From assembly GCA_002749535.1 (NCBI GenBank), contig MZZL01000401.1, forward strand, positions 62,001-126,000: a stretch of DNA of 64,000 nucleotides, read 5' to 3'. Shown here one piece after another: positions 25,064 to 37,688 of this stretch. The position numbers and the translations under genes were made by a program. Position 1 is the first letter of the stretch, and the number at the start of each line of letters is the position of its first letter. Below the pieces are notes generated by a model. The model made no database searches. It had not been told where the DNA came from and saw only the letters and a program-made list of their open reading frames with translations. This DNA comes from Apophysomyces variabilis. Lineage: Eukaryota > Mucoromycota > Mucoromycetes > Mucorales > Mucoraceae.

Positions 25064-28000
25064 GGATTTGGCTCGTGCTGTTTTCCCTTCCGCCACAGGG
25101 CCCTTGATTCAATTGATTCCCGGTAAACGCTAATATGAATTTGTCATTATTGTTTACGTTCAATTCTATTTGGTTTGGAAATGATACCCATAAATGAACA
25201 AGAATGGCTTTTTTTGGATACATGTTACAGTTGATCTGGTGCATTTTTCCCTTTCGCAATAATCAAGTCTGTAATGTGGTGATACACCAGAAACAGTCAG
25301 ATCTTTGTTACCGAACTTTCTGCTAGGTTTGCGAAGTACAAAGCTAACAGCTGAGTCTTAAAAGTATACCAGAGCTTTTTAGTAAATTAAGGACAAATAG
25401 AGTATAGCATCAACTTTCAAGGCAACCAACAAGGAAAAAAAAAAGAGTCAAATAGCCAATGCTCTCTAAAGATAATCTTTATAAGCCAGTATAGTCAAAG
25501 AAAAAGGACTAAGAGCTTTTTCGACGTTGCGGTCTGGTTCATTTCGATGATGATGGCTTTTTACGGGGAAAATACACGTAATAGAGCTTGATATTGGCAA
25601 ACGATGAAATATCGCTAGGTGCAACCTCCACTAACCAATTTAGGCAATTTCACTTTTTTCCGTGGGGGAGAAATCCTTTATTTTTGGCACCATAGTTTAT
25701 CGCTAATAATTAAGCAGTAATCAAGCGTGGACTTTCCCGCCCTATTCGGCAGGTTCGTGCCCTTTAGCTCTGTTTTTACCACATGGTATTGCACGCGGTT
25801 AAAACAGGTTTACCGCCAGCGAAGGCTCATTTGCACGGATGGTTATGCCGCCACATACACGGCGGTGAAAGAAAAAGAAAGATCAGCAGCGTTGTGTGTG
25901 TCTAGCAAGATCCATATCAAGTTTAAACCGATCGCCATTCATTTATGCAATGTAACAAACTAAAATGGACAAACATACCGGATCGGGGATATGAACAAGC
26001 TAATCTGAAGCCAATCATATTTCGTAACAGAGATGACACACCTCTGCTCTAATCAGTTTATGGGATGATACGGTGCTGCAATACGCGTGCTTTAGACCGA
26101 ATGGCAAACCCTGGGATTCACCAAGAGCTCGACCATTTTACTATTGCTCTATCAGGATAGTCTGATATTGGGATTTGAGCAACGCAGGCCCTCTTCAGAC
26201 CCGTTTTCAACTCCATGACAGATTCCCGTTCATCTCCCAAGTTACACCAAGGAAGACGCGATCTCGTGCCCAACTCAACTCATTCATTTTGTATGTCCCA
26301 TAATTGTAATACACCCATGTGTTTCACGGAATGAAAGTAATATCCGCGTTGAAAATGGGCTGATGGTAGCATTTGGTTTTACGTCGTTTTGTTAATGCAG
26401 ACAAGTCAGCGATGTGTTGTGTTCCTTGGTTTCTTTCGACTCATGACCCTTGTACGCAACGGGTCTACCATTTACAAAATGCAGACATCGCTATGGTTAC
26501 GCATTTTTTTCTTTTTGGGCAGTTTTGACTATACTCGGAATGATTCTGCAGATCTTCTGAGATGAAGGCTGTTGTTAGAGGTGACTTTGTGCTATCTTTT
26601 TCTTAATAAGTTCCCAATTAAAACAGCGATACTGTTTCATCGATTGGCTTTCTGCTTTGGAAACGGTTGCTTATCTGCTAAACGGAATCCCGGTTATTGC
26701 AACACATACATTCACATGATAAATTGGCCCGTGCTCTTGGGATTTCTTATATGTTTCGCTAACTATCATCTATACGCCATCGCTTTTCTCTCCACTTCAT
26801 TGGCTAGCTCGGTTAACAGGATCTGTGCCACGAATTACTGCGGTTCTCTAGGTACTCTGAAATTCATCCTGACCTGTTTAACTGGCTCAATATCTCAGTC
26901 TCACATGACTAAATAAAATAACCACAGAAAGGCTTAGCATTACTCTAAGTTAATATTCATTTTGTGTGGCCTAACTTGCAGCATCACTCCTTTTTCTCCT
27001 GGCATCTGCAACTCGCCGTTATCCATATTTGGATTGAAGCCTTAAGTTTACTCAGATAGGCAACATTTTCTATCAGGTTAGAATAATGATTACACGAGCG
27101 GTATAATTTCCAGGAGCTGTTCTGATCGGTCGGGCAGCAGCGAGGATGGACTTGTGTAGCACTTAAATGAATTTATATCTCCGATGCGATACATTAGCAA
27201 AGGCCCCTTTTTGGAGGATCGTGTGAATCAAGCCATAAGCTTCTCAGCCACTCCTGGCAAAATAATGAAACCGTGAGAAAGAATTAAGTTGTTGGACCCT
27301 TTCAATCTTTGCATACAAGTGCAACTGCTCTTCTAGCAAAAATTTTAAAAATCGTACATATGATACTGTTACTCATACGCCGATTACCCGTAACTAAGTA
27401 ATTATATACACACGGCAACGGGTTACGCGGGTTCCTGAGAAAGGCTTTTCATTAGGATGATGGGCCGATGATAGAGCGTGTTGCACCTAAGAATTTCTAA
27501 AACTCTCCGATCCGGATATCTTGCGCGTATTGTACCTCGATGAAATAAATAAATGAATATACCCTAATGTTAAAGTTTTAATAATAGCAATAATATAGTT
27601 AGCAAATATATCATATATAGAACAATCTCACACATATGTCATGCATAACCAAGCGGAAATATAAGTTGTCTGCAAGCAGGAAGCTACATGATGCAAGCTC
27701 GGATTTAGCGGGTGCGTGTTAATGTAGCATCGTCGCGGAAATCCCGGGTAGTACTAACCATTTGTTCAAGTGTTCAATCAGTTTATCTAAAGCTAACCGT
27801 TAACAGAAGTTTTGGCCAATTCCAACGGAACATAACACTGCATCTTGTAACCGTTCTAATAAAAATAATGTAGGAGTAATAGTAAGCTGCGAATTTCTCA
27901 GCGTTGTCTATACTAAAAAATAAAGTTTCATGTGCTATTAACGTTTTGTAACCATTATACCGCAAGCAGCACCTTTCCGAGACAGGCCACGTTTTCAATT

Positions 28001-29526
28001 TATAAACTTGTTGGCACTATGCTGTTTGCAGTTAGGAGAGAAAGCAATCGAAAGCATGGTAATAAGCAGGAAAACACAACCAAGATATGCGTGCTCACGT
28101 CTGCTTAATGCTTGAGACACCGCATAAAGACGGAATTACTGCCAAGTACCGAGATTTGTATCACCCGCATATGGCCAAATAGTATCATACCATTATCAGA
28201 GCAATGATAGGAAAACAGAGGTCAAAATGATAAAATAAAATCACAATCGATGACATGGAATACCACCGGTCCTGGCAACGTGAAGTAACGCTTTTGTTTA
28301 GCAACGTTCAATGAAAGGTTTGTTTACCAAAATCGTTGGAAACAGAAAGGTACCCAGTTACACACCTTTCTCAACAACGCAGCTTTAAATGACTGCTCTT
28401 ATGGGGCGAGATGATCTTAGTGTTGGGCAAGAAAGGATTTGATGCATTATTTGGAAGATGCTATACCCGGACGGAGAAATGCGAACTGGGTTAAACGTTC
28501 TCAGACCAGAAGAAGGGGCCTATTAGCGATAAACAAAATAGAGAATGGTGCGTTTTGACCGAAGACCAAGCAAAACAGCAGAAAAGAACAGACAATGCCG
28601 GCTGTAATATGGCGAAATCGCCGATCGTTATCTACTTTCTTATCCTGATAAATGTAGCCAAAAGCCATAGTGGCCTGGCGTTAATGAAAAAAAAAAGACT
28701 AACGGTAGTCGATCTCCTCTTTTTACGAGAATGGAGGGCCTATATTAGTAGGGCTTAATAAGACAACAGCAGGTGTTATCACATAATGTCGACCTGAAGC
28801 GATGAATTAACGCCCCTGCATGAGAAAGTGACGACTACTGCATTTGCTTGTATTTAGCAAGCATTTAATCCAATACAAAATATATTCAGCGATCTCTCTC
28901 CTTTTTCTATTGCTTGCCAGTTAAACCCAAAAAACTTCTAAAAAAATAAATAAGAAAAAATAAGTTGAAAAACAGTTGGATTGGAAAGAGAGGAGAGACA
29001 ACCAAATCTTGCTTCAACAACATGAATCAATCATGATATCAATAAAAAGTATAAACGACTAGCGTTGCTTGGGTTTGCAAAGAACAAATCATCCACCAAT
29101 GTATGGCCTACCCTGATTGTCAAATTTCTCCTATCAAGGGTCATTCCGTACCGGAAACTTCAGACAAAAGTAAGAAAGCGCATTAATGACATGATGACAC
29201 GAGATTGACGTGAACATAGTATTTTGTATCGAAATGAGGGATAACCTACATCCTGTCATTAATTATGAGCTGTACCTTTACAAAATTGTTCTTTTGAGAC
29301 GCACAAGCACGCTACATATAGCGAATCTTATTCACACATAGGGACGGTTCACATGTTCAATCTGAGCATCCTGAGCAAAATACATGGCATTCACCATGAC
29401 AAAAGAACAAAACTAAATAAAAAAAGTGCTTATCTCTTTAAAAATTAGTTATGGGTTATTGCATTATGAAAACTTCTCTATTTGCGCACACAGCTTTTAA
29501 CTTTGTTATATCCAGTACCCCCAAAC
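25064..29526. other. Long intergenic stretch, no supported gene
   Basis: About 4.4 kb, AT-rich, with only short frames lacking motifs or convincing splice joins. The largest frame (26572-26916) is Cys/hydrophobic-rich without family resemblance. I saw no tRNA-like B box or rRNA piece, but I could not scan exhaustively for RNA genes. Confidence 0.45.
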
Positions 29527-31484
29527 CATGCTTCAACACAAAAAGGTAGCCGACGAAATTAATCCAATGAAAAAAATTGTAGAAGCAAGTTTTTATATAA
29601 ACGGACTAGAATACAAATACAATGTAGAATCACAAATATATGTAGACAAACTACTCACGACTATAACAATTGACTAGCAAATAATGGAATCAGTACTCTT
29701 TTAAGGATATGACTTACTGGCCTGGATTTTGGAACACCCAATTCCAACAGTTCGAGTTGATGAGATAAAGCGAACAGTAGCAGGGGAAACACAAGAGCGG
29801 CTTCTGCGAACGGAAAAAGAAGAGCACTAACTTACCAAGGTAATGCAAGTATACACCATGGACCATACGATGGGTGTCGCGCTCGGTACCTATTATTTTC
29901 TATGCTACTTAAAACTATTTGATCTCACATCTACTAACTATATACTGATTTCTTTTCTATCTCTTATGGTATCTCTAATCTATTTCCTAATGCATGTCGT
30001 TCCCTATATGAGAGCCATGAGATAAGACTGATAAAGACAGATGTCAAACTTACCTCTCATTGGGGAATCTAATCGTTCCCTGCAAACAAGGGCGAGTTAC
30101 AGACCATTAGAAAAAAAAAAAGCGTGTATCCTACCTCTTTCGGGAAGTTGCTGTTCACAGGACACAGAAGAGAAGACCTAGTCATCCAAAAGGTTAAATC
30201 ATTGCAAGCCATTATTTTCATGGATAGAAAGACGATTTAACCAGGACCCCATTATATGGACGGTAGACAGTTCGATTGCGACTAAAATGAAATAAAATGC
30301 AAGAGTATATGAAAGATACGATATGAGTGAACAATTTTCCTATAGAGATGCAGAAAAACCGCTCTTGTGGAAAAGAAAGGAAGAGAATAAGAGAAAAAAA
30401 GTGAAAGAGATGTTGACAGCGCAATCGTTCAGTTGATGCGTTATTTATATGGACTTTATCCTAGACTGCTTGTCTATCTCTCCAAGAGATCACCTGATCA
30501 AACAAGACAAGCACACAACATCAGAACCATGAAGAACACAGTCTATACTTTGTTCTTCTTACTGTCCGTTTAATAAATGGAATGATCCAAGTAATGTGTT
30601 GACGCAGTTCATTGCTTCCTCTCTTTTTTTTTTTACTGCGGTAAGATGACAAGGGATGGATTAGCATAAACTAATCAACGCAAATTCCATGTATGGAAAG
30701 ACGTGATAAAAGGGTAATGACTTTCAGATTGTTCAAAAAAAAGCAGTAACAAAATGAACGCTTGCTTACACGTACCACGAATGATGCGCTAACTCGACTT
30801 ACCCCTCTCAGTGTACGTACAAATATATGTATATGTGTGTCCGTGTATTATGTGTGCTTGAAGGAAATAGGGAAACCGTTTAACAAAGAGAACAATCGTT
30901 CGTCTGACAGTAATATTTCGTTGCTATCAATGTAAACAAAGTGTCCCATGATATGAGATTCCGCGGATCCTGCTTTCCTCTTTTACAAAATGATCGGCAC
31001 AATTGATCATTACTCCCAAAACATGTAACTGTCAGTGTATATCGCATGTATCCATGCACTGTTCTCTAACAAACTAAGAGGATTACTTATTTCATATGGA
31101 AAGTAAATGGGATACAAGGACAAAAGACAAGTTGAACCCCGTTAAAGCGACCCTTATCATGGACCAATCAGGTTATAGAGGAACACGGGCTTCGAGGGAT
31201 AAACGCGCTTACTACAAAAGGTATATTCCTCTAAGACATGCGCAAAAGAGCGTACGATCTTATTTAAACGATTGTGTTAATACCAACAATTAGGAACTGC
31301 TGTCCAATATAATCTTCAAGGTAAGTCCTGTGAGTATATAAGGTCATCTGAGAGGGAAGTATAAAAGGGATGAAGAAATCTCAAACAATGGATTCGCATT
31401 GAGGAATAAGGAAACACAAACACTGGCCAAGAAGAGCCATATGATCCGAATGAGTCATGAGCTTCTGTCAAAGTTAGTATCAGG
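29527..31484 (-). repeat. Long inverted repeat, arm B (~1.95 kb)
   Basis: Reverse complement of 12191-14144. The match ends sharply at 31484 (TAGTATCAGG against CCTGATACTA at 12191). At the inner end it weakens after about 29580 and fades at about 29527. Differences seen are isolated, such as AAGATGGTACGC against AAGATCGTACGC. Arms are separated by about 15.4 kb. Confidence 0.85.
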
Positions 31485-31965
31485 GCGGGGACAGATTGCG
31501 AGGTAGACATTCAATTTTTTTCCAGCGCATTTAAACAGATTGTTCTGCTAGTACGTTTGTAAAGACGCTAGGTTAGACCGCACAAGATAGCCTGTTTTCG
31601 TGTGCACGGCCCTCCCTCGGTCTCGGAGCCCGACGCACATGCGGAATGTCGTCGTTTGAAATCTATTCGTGCTTACGAGATGGTATATCCACTAGCAGCA
31701 GTTAGCCATAGCTGTTCTGGAGAGACAACAGCATGATTTACCAATATCGAAAGCTACGTCTAATTAGCATTATAGTAAACATTCTTAACCTTTACGCACA
31801 AGCGAGTTCGTCATAAAGCTTGGTTATTTGATCATTCGTCCCTTTTTCTCTGTTTGGCAGCGGTCTTTGATTTAACGTTGCATGGACTGCCTGATTCCCG
31901 CTCAGACGCACCCTCTTCTTTCTTTCCCACCAGCTTGTTTCTTTATACCCTGACCACCTTTCATA
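31485..31965. other. Promoter region of the dehydrogenase gene
   Basis: About 480 bases directly after inverted repeat arm B. No gene seen. The last 100 bases are pyrimidine-rich. Confidence 0.4.
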
Positions 31966-33146
31966 ATGTCTTCTGCTAATCAACGTATTGCGCAAATTGC
32001 TGCTCATCTCGAAAAAGTCGGATCATCTTTACAAGATAAAGTCTGCATCGTGACAGGTGCCGGTTCAAAGTTGGGCATAGGGTAACCGTTTGGAGACCTT
32101 CTAGTCTAGTCCACGTCTTAAATTTTTCGCCTTAGCTATGCCACAGCTTACGCTCTGGCTAAACGACACCCAAAAGCGATTTTTGTTACTGACCTGAGTC
32201 TCAATAACCTCTCTGAGCTTGCGCAAGACATTGAAAAGAAATATCAGGTGCAATGTATTCCACGTGCTGTTGATGCCGCGTCAGCCGAAGCTGTGCAAGG
32301 AATCATCCAGGAAGCACTGAATCAGTTTGGGAGACTTGATGTATTTGTAGCCAATGCAGGCGTTGCAACCGGCACTCGTTTACGCGACGAAGATGCAGAA
32401 TCATTCATGAACATCATGCGCATTAATGCTCTGAGGTGAGAAGGATAGACCCGACTCAACACATGATGATTTACTCAGTGAAAGCGTCTTCTTGGCCGCC
32501 AAATATGCAGGTGAAGCCATGCAAATCACTGGCAAGGGAGGAAAAGATTTGTCAGGTGGATCAATTATTGCCACAGCTTCGGGTATGCATTCGGTGCGCA
32601 AGAGGATCGAGGTTGCTTAACTGAAGTTGTGCTTTTAGTGGCTGGTATCAGATCAGGTGCTGGATCGCCAGAATATTCTGCTTCAAAAGCCGCGTAAGCT
32701 ACATTGTTTTCCGCTTGATCCAGATTCTCAGATTTTCTGCTTAGCGTTATTAACCTATGCCAGTCCTCGGCGTGTCAGTATGCTGGAACAAATGTACGAG
32801 TGAACGCTATCTGCCCCGTAAGTATTCCTCAAAGCAGTAATAAAGAGTCTCATGGAGTTGTAGGGCCTTATTGAAACAGGCATGACTAAACCAACATTTG
32901 ATTATGCACGTTCAAAAGGAAGCGAAAATAAAATTGGGCAGCTGAATCCAACCAAGCGATACGGTATTTCTGCAGAGGTAATCTATCAGAGATATTTAAA
33001 TTCAAGACGACCTGACATGAACCTAGATTGCCAATGTAATTGCCTTTTTGGCAAGTGAAGAAGCATCGTATGTTAATGGTCAAGCAATTGCGATTGATGG
33101 AGGATTGTCTGCCAGTCTGCCTATTGTCCCGGGCAGATTCTTTTAG
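31966..33146 (+). CDS. Short-chain dehydrogenase/reductase (classical SDR)
   Basis: Seven exons (31966-32081, 32136-32435, 32479-32582, 32639-32693, 32745-32817, 32864-32977, 33027-33146) give 293 aa. The Rossmann cofactor loop TGAGSKLGIG is at residues 30-39, NAG in FVANAGVATG, the catalytic Ser at 173 (IIATAS), and YSASK gives Tyr186 and Lys190. NVRVNAICPGLIETGM and the C-terminal YVNGQAIAIDGGLS are typical of NAD(P)-dependent classical SDRs. TD at the end of the second strand (IFVTDLS) favours NAD(H), which is inference. The substrate cannot be read from sequence. Introns are 43-56 bp. Its stop is only 49 bases from the stop of the convergent cullin gene. Confidence 0.9.
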
Positions 33147-33195
33147 TAATTATGGATTTATTCCGATTAACGCCCCTAAATATGCGTCGAATGAA

Positions 33196-36100
33196 TTAAC
33201 TAAGATACTGGTAACTATCATCGCCGGCCCGTGCTAGGTATTCCCTGTATAACAACTCATCAGCACAAAAAAAAGTCCCGTTTCACTGTCATTTTCTCCA
33301 TTACTTGTCTATGAGCAACTCGATCCGCTTTTTGATATCCTGTGCCTGGCAATGTTTGTTTTATATTAGATTTGAGAATGTGCACCCAGTTATAGCGTCT
33401 TACCGTTACTGGGAATCGTACTTGCCGCACGACTTCGCTTAAAAGGAGGCTATGGCCTAAAGTCTGTTTCGATTTCATAATCCTGACAATAGCAGCATCC
33501 ACCTTTGATTTATGTTCAAGTTAGGCAAGTCCCAAAAACCAAATTAATCGTTCTACCTGTGTTTCCCTCCCGATTAGCACAGTTTCATTGATAGAAGTGT
33601 TGCTTTCGATAACTTCATTTAAGGTATCTGTATTCATCATTACTCGAGGTAGATCACTTGTAAATTCCGTATTGAAAACGAACTGGTCTGTTGACTGGAC
33701 ATCATCGCCTTCTGGAAATTTCAGTAACAGTTTTTGTGGTCCACATGCTAGGGATTTCAAGGTTCGCTGAAGTTCCAATTCGTCTAAAATCTTATGGTTA
33801 CAAAGTATAATATCTAACGATTGCTTACCGAGATTTGTCGCTTTGAGTATTTCGGAAAATGTAAAGAAGTGCTTGTCTTCGTCATTGAACAGCAACAAAA
33901 CGACAGTTTGTAGCAATGTCAACGTCAAGTCTTTGGTACACTATTTTCCTGTTTTAATGCACGTGTAACGTAGCTTTTAGATTTCTCACATTTGAAAAGT
34001 TTCCAAGGACTTCGCATACACCGAGCGAATTTTGCCATGTTAAACGTCGTCCCGTAAATTTAGTCGTGTAAAAGTTTTTGTAAAGGTCTTGAACGTGGAC
34101 AAACTATATGATACATAAGCAATGGCTTCATTCTTCCTATTGGACATATTCTTTTTTTTTTACCTCAGGTGGCAATGTAATCTCAATAGGCAGGTACGAC
34201 GGCCAAAATCCGTGAGTCAAAACATTGACTTTGAAATCCAAGTTTGACGTGTTGCCATAAGCAACTGTGCTCTATATCACATGGTTAGGCTGTATGATGT
34301 TGAAAAAGTCTACTTGCCTTGAACTCGTTCATTAGGTCGTTGGAATATTTAATATCTCGTAACATTCCTTCCAGCTTGCTTGTATACGCCAGTCCACAGT
34401 CTTTCTTTATCTTTGCCAGCATTAGCTTTTCAGCATTTCTGTTCATGACCTCAAGAAGCAGTCGCTTGGCAAGATCCCGCTTGTACAGCACTGCAAAAAC
34501 ATCCTTCCCTACAAAATTTTTACCAGGTGCCTCTGAAGTAATACATGGTGCCTGAAATACCTTGCAAAAACCTGTCAAATGGAACGATCTGTTAGTATAA
34601 AACTGTAAAATAGTCTTCATTCACCTAAATATAACCATACTCTGATCCAATGCTTTCTCATCCACCTGCCAATATTTTAGTGATGGATTCTATGCTGACA
34701 GCGCTACCTTATCCGACTGTAACAATCGATTGATATGACTGGCAAGAATTTCAATAACATTATTCTGACGAAGGTTTATAAAGTAGTCAAAGCCGACGTC
34801 AAGTCCGTTAATAAAGGACTCATTTTCCTCGAAGCTGTGCATCACTATAAAATCTGTCTTCCGTTTGAAGGTTGCAAGAGCTGATATTGTATCCTTTTCA
34901 GCTGAATGCTCACTCAATATGGATGTTCCTTTCCACTATGAAAGACGTGTCTCCATGTTAAATATTGTTTCTTCAAACCATAGTGCTTTAGGTACCTTTA
35001 TGTAGTTGACGAAATGCCTGCGACAATGTTCCAAGCAGCCCACTTTGCGTAACAATCTGTATAACAACGAAAGATCATCCGCTCGGTAATTTTCCATAAA
35101 GTAACGCAAGCCTAACAATATCGCTGTTAAGGATGACTTTATCTGTGAAAAGTAGATCGTACTTTTCTCCAATATATATTCCACCCGATTGGTTAGAAGT
35201 TCTTGTTCAACGATAGTAGTCAAAGCAGCCTTGGACGATTTATCAAAATAGCGCTTGACACGCAATGTAGACTCTTGATGAACGCGAGTCGAGACATGTT
35301 CAAGATAACCAGACATATGTAGCTCTGTTACCAGTTTGTCACCTTCTGTACGATAAAATCTGCGTGATTCTTCCAGAAACTGCTCTTCGAACTCGGTATG
35401 ATACAAGGACAGGTCGATCAACATCCGTAGATTCGACTGAAGCAGCATTGTATCCACATTCTCCCCATTACTATGACAGATGTTGTTTAGTTGATATAGC
35501 CTAATTGGCAAAAAGGACTACTTTACCGCTCAGATAAAATGAGATTTAATACATTTCGTATGACCTTATGTCGAACATTGTCATTGCGCATGAAATTGTC
35601 TCGCAGAAGTTCCATAGCCATATTCCTGTATGAATTATCCGTGAACTTTTTTTCCCATTTCCTACTAGTATGATCAGCTCTTACCATATAGATCCAGTCT
35701 TTGTTGTTGGAGAGACATATATACGATCCAGGTACAGGAATATGCTGCGGATTTGCAACTATCTTAGCATGAGATGATGAATTCATAAGCTTTTTTTTTG
35801 TCTTGCAAGATGAATTTACAGTTTGATCACAATGACTTGTCCATAAGCTATCCACTGCTTCTAGATAGGCTACTCCTTCCGTTGCGTCCCTATAGGAAAA
35901 TCAGTGCCTTGGTAAGTTATTCCCAGTAAAGTTTCCATTTACTAACGTAGAAAGTTTGCTAAACTGGTCCTCGATATGTCTTTGACATACAGTACGTAAT
36001 CGATTAAACACTTGCTCCGCCAAATCATATTGGCATAAGTCTTCGCATAACTGATACGGAGACGTTAACCATCCTTAAGCCTTCTTGGCCTGTTGTACAC

Positions 36101-36477
36101 GAACCTGATATAGTACTTCCAAACTTTCAGTAATGTGACTACCGTGATGAATCGCGTCAATAGCCTTGTTCAACCGCTGCCATGCATCCTCTTCGTAACC
36201 TTGAGGCAGCATTGGTCGTTCAACTATGCATTTTTAATTTCAGATTCCCTGTCGATTATGCTTCTGGTTTCTGTGAATGCCAACCTTTCAGGTCGTATAT
36301 GACCAGTTTTTTGTCTGACAGGACAGGGTGACGGTTCGTACGTCGCATAGAATTTGTTAGGAACGCACTAAATGGTCGTCTATTATCCGTCATGATAACA
36401 TCGTCCTCGTCATGTTCGGTTCTAGGGTTCAAGCGTGGTCGTTTCGGATCCTGTCGATACCATTCTGTCTCTGCCAT
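33196..36477 (-). CDS. CUL4: Cullin, CUL4 type: scaffold of a CRL4 ubiquitin ligase
   Basis: Nineteen exons: 36477-36285, 36223-36105, 36050-35947, 35889-35820, 35758-35685, 35625-35527, 35470-35163, 35111-34996, 34935-34708, 34665-34625, 34571-34561, 34508-34318, 34271-34164, 34103-33990, 33940-33829, 33783-33557, 33502-33404, 33339-33305, 33244-33196, giving 765 aa. Conserved landmarks: [13 protein letters not shown] and [14 protein letters not shown] (N-terminal cullin repeats), [60 protein letters not shown], neddylation lysine Lys715 in [10 protein letters not shown], and a normal C-terminus [15 protein letters not shown]. The basic N-terminus (KRPRLNPR) and family resemblance point to CUL4, which binds a DDB1-type adaptor at its N-terminus and an Rbx1 RING protein at its C-terminus. 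It has an 11-nt exon and one GC-AG intron. Confidence 0.9.
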
Positions 36478-36641
36478 AGTTCAATCGATGGAGGACCGTC
36501 GTTTTTCTTCTTTCGTGCTTTAATCTATTGCAACCCCGCATTCATTGAGTAAGTGACTGTTTGAATGTCGGTCGCGAAAAAAAGTTGCTGTCTCGTTGAT
36601 CACCCTCTTCATCGCAAGCGACTTGCAGACAGAATCTCTCC
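36478..36641. promoter_or_regulatory. Divergent promoter between CUL4 and RPB8
   Basis: Only 164 bases separate the two start codons, on opposite strands, so both promoters must lie here or within the genes. No TATA box is evident. Confidence 0.5.
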
Positions 36642-37252
36642 ATGTCACAGGATAATATTCTTTTTACCGATCTCTTCGAGATTAAGGATATTGATCCTAA
36701 GGGAAGATACTTTGACAGAGGTAGAAATCGTCAGAAATTACGTTCATGCAAAAGATTGAATTAAGTTAACGTCAAAATTCAGTATCCCGCCTGATTGCCC
36801 GTTCCGAAAACTACGAAATGGACCTGGTACTCGATATAAACTCAGAACTGTATCCTCTGGAGGTCGCAGACAAGTTTTCCCTCGTTCTGGCATCTTCGCT
36901 CTCTGTAGACAGTACATCGGGAAGCGGTTCCAATGCAGCCGCTGCTGAGAAGAAGAGAGAGAGCTGGCGTGAACGTGCTCCTGGCGAGCGCGATTTGAGC
37001 GATGAGTACGAGTACGTTATGCATGGTAAAGTTTATCGCTATGAAGATGCAAGTGGCACTGGTGTGTCTACGGCAACGGCTGGCCAGCGAGTGTAAGTAG
37101 ATTGAGCATTACCCTTTTTGCTTAGCTGACATTAAAAACACAGAACGGTATACGTCTCATATGGTGGTTTGTTGATGAGTTTGGAAGGAGATTACAGGCA
37201 TTTGCAAAATATCACGGTGGGCGAGAATCTCTACTTGTTGATGAGAAAGTAA
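36642..37252 (+). CDS. RPB8: RNA polymerase I/II/III shared subunit RPB8 (RPABC3)
   Basis: Three exons (36642-36720, 36783-37092, 37144-37252) give 165 aa; introns are 62 and 51 bp. The start MSQDNILFTDLFEIKDIDPKGRYFDRVSR and the end VYVSYGGLLMSLEGDYRHL then ENLYLLMRK match the family, which has an OB-fold and sits in all three nuclear RNA polymerases. Residues about 62-110 include a Ser/Gly/Ala-rich insert and SWRERAPGERDLSDEYEYVMHGKVY, the usual DLxDxYEYVMHG motif. Slightly longer than the typical ~146-150 aa. Confidence 0.93.
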
Positions 37253-37688
37253 AAATTATGCGAAATTTTCCTTTGATTTGCAAGAATGTTACCTTTTTTT
37301 TCTACAAGAGTCTCTCACGTTAGTACAGCATCATGTTTCTCGTCAATCGGCATGAGGGTATAGAACAATAGAAAACGGATGTGAACAAGAGGACGGTTTA
37401 AATCTATTAATACAGACAAACAGGTGGCAATCAAATATTAGCAGTGTTTTTGTTTAATAGTAAGATGAGTTGCAAGGAAAAAAAGTACATAAAAGCAGTA
37501 TACAAACAATGCTTTTTTTGTTGTTGTCCATAGGTGATGCCATATTAGAGAAACGAAGGCGCTATATATAAGGCGCCATGCAGATATTGAGAGAGAAAAA
37601 AGAGAGAAAAGAATAAACATGGATATTTTTTTTTCAAATGCTATAGGAATTCGATGAGTTTCGCTGGTCTCGCTATCGTTCGTTGACA
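37253..37688. other. 3' regions of RPB8 (+) and the RRM gene (-)
   Basis: About 430 bases between convergent stops. AT-rich, no gene seen. Confidence 0.4.

Noticed and set aside
26572..26916. 114-codon plus-strand frame in the long spacer
   Set aside because: Leu/Ile/Cys/Asn-rich composition expected from AT-rich DNA, no family resemblance.
12191..31484. The inverted repeats as terminal repeats of one giant transposon
   Set aside because: The interior carries the conserved single-copy gene YSH1 and no transposase or polymerase, and the ends show no target duplication.
33245..33304. Apparent early stop/frameshift at the CUL4 C-terminus (LLIDK then TAA)
   Set aside because: A 60-bp GT-AG intron starting inside the AAG codon joins to 33244-33196 and restores [15 protein letters not shown], the normal cullin ending.
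35523..35855. A 110-codon open frame in the cullin region read as one exon
   Set aside because: It runs through two introns in the wrong frame for part of its length; the spliced frame gives [13 protein letters not shown] and [11 protein letters not shown].
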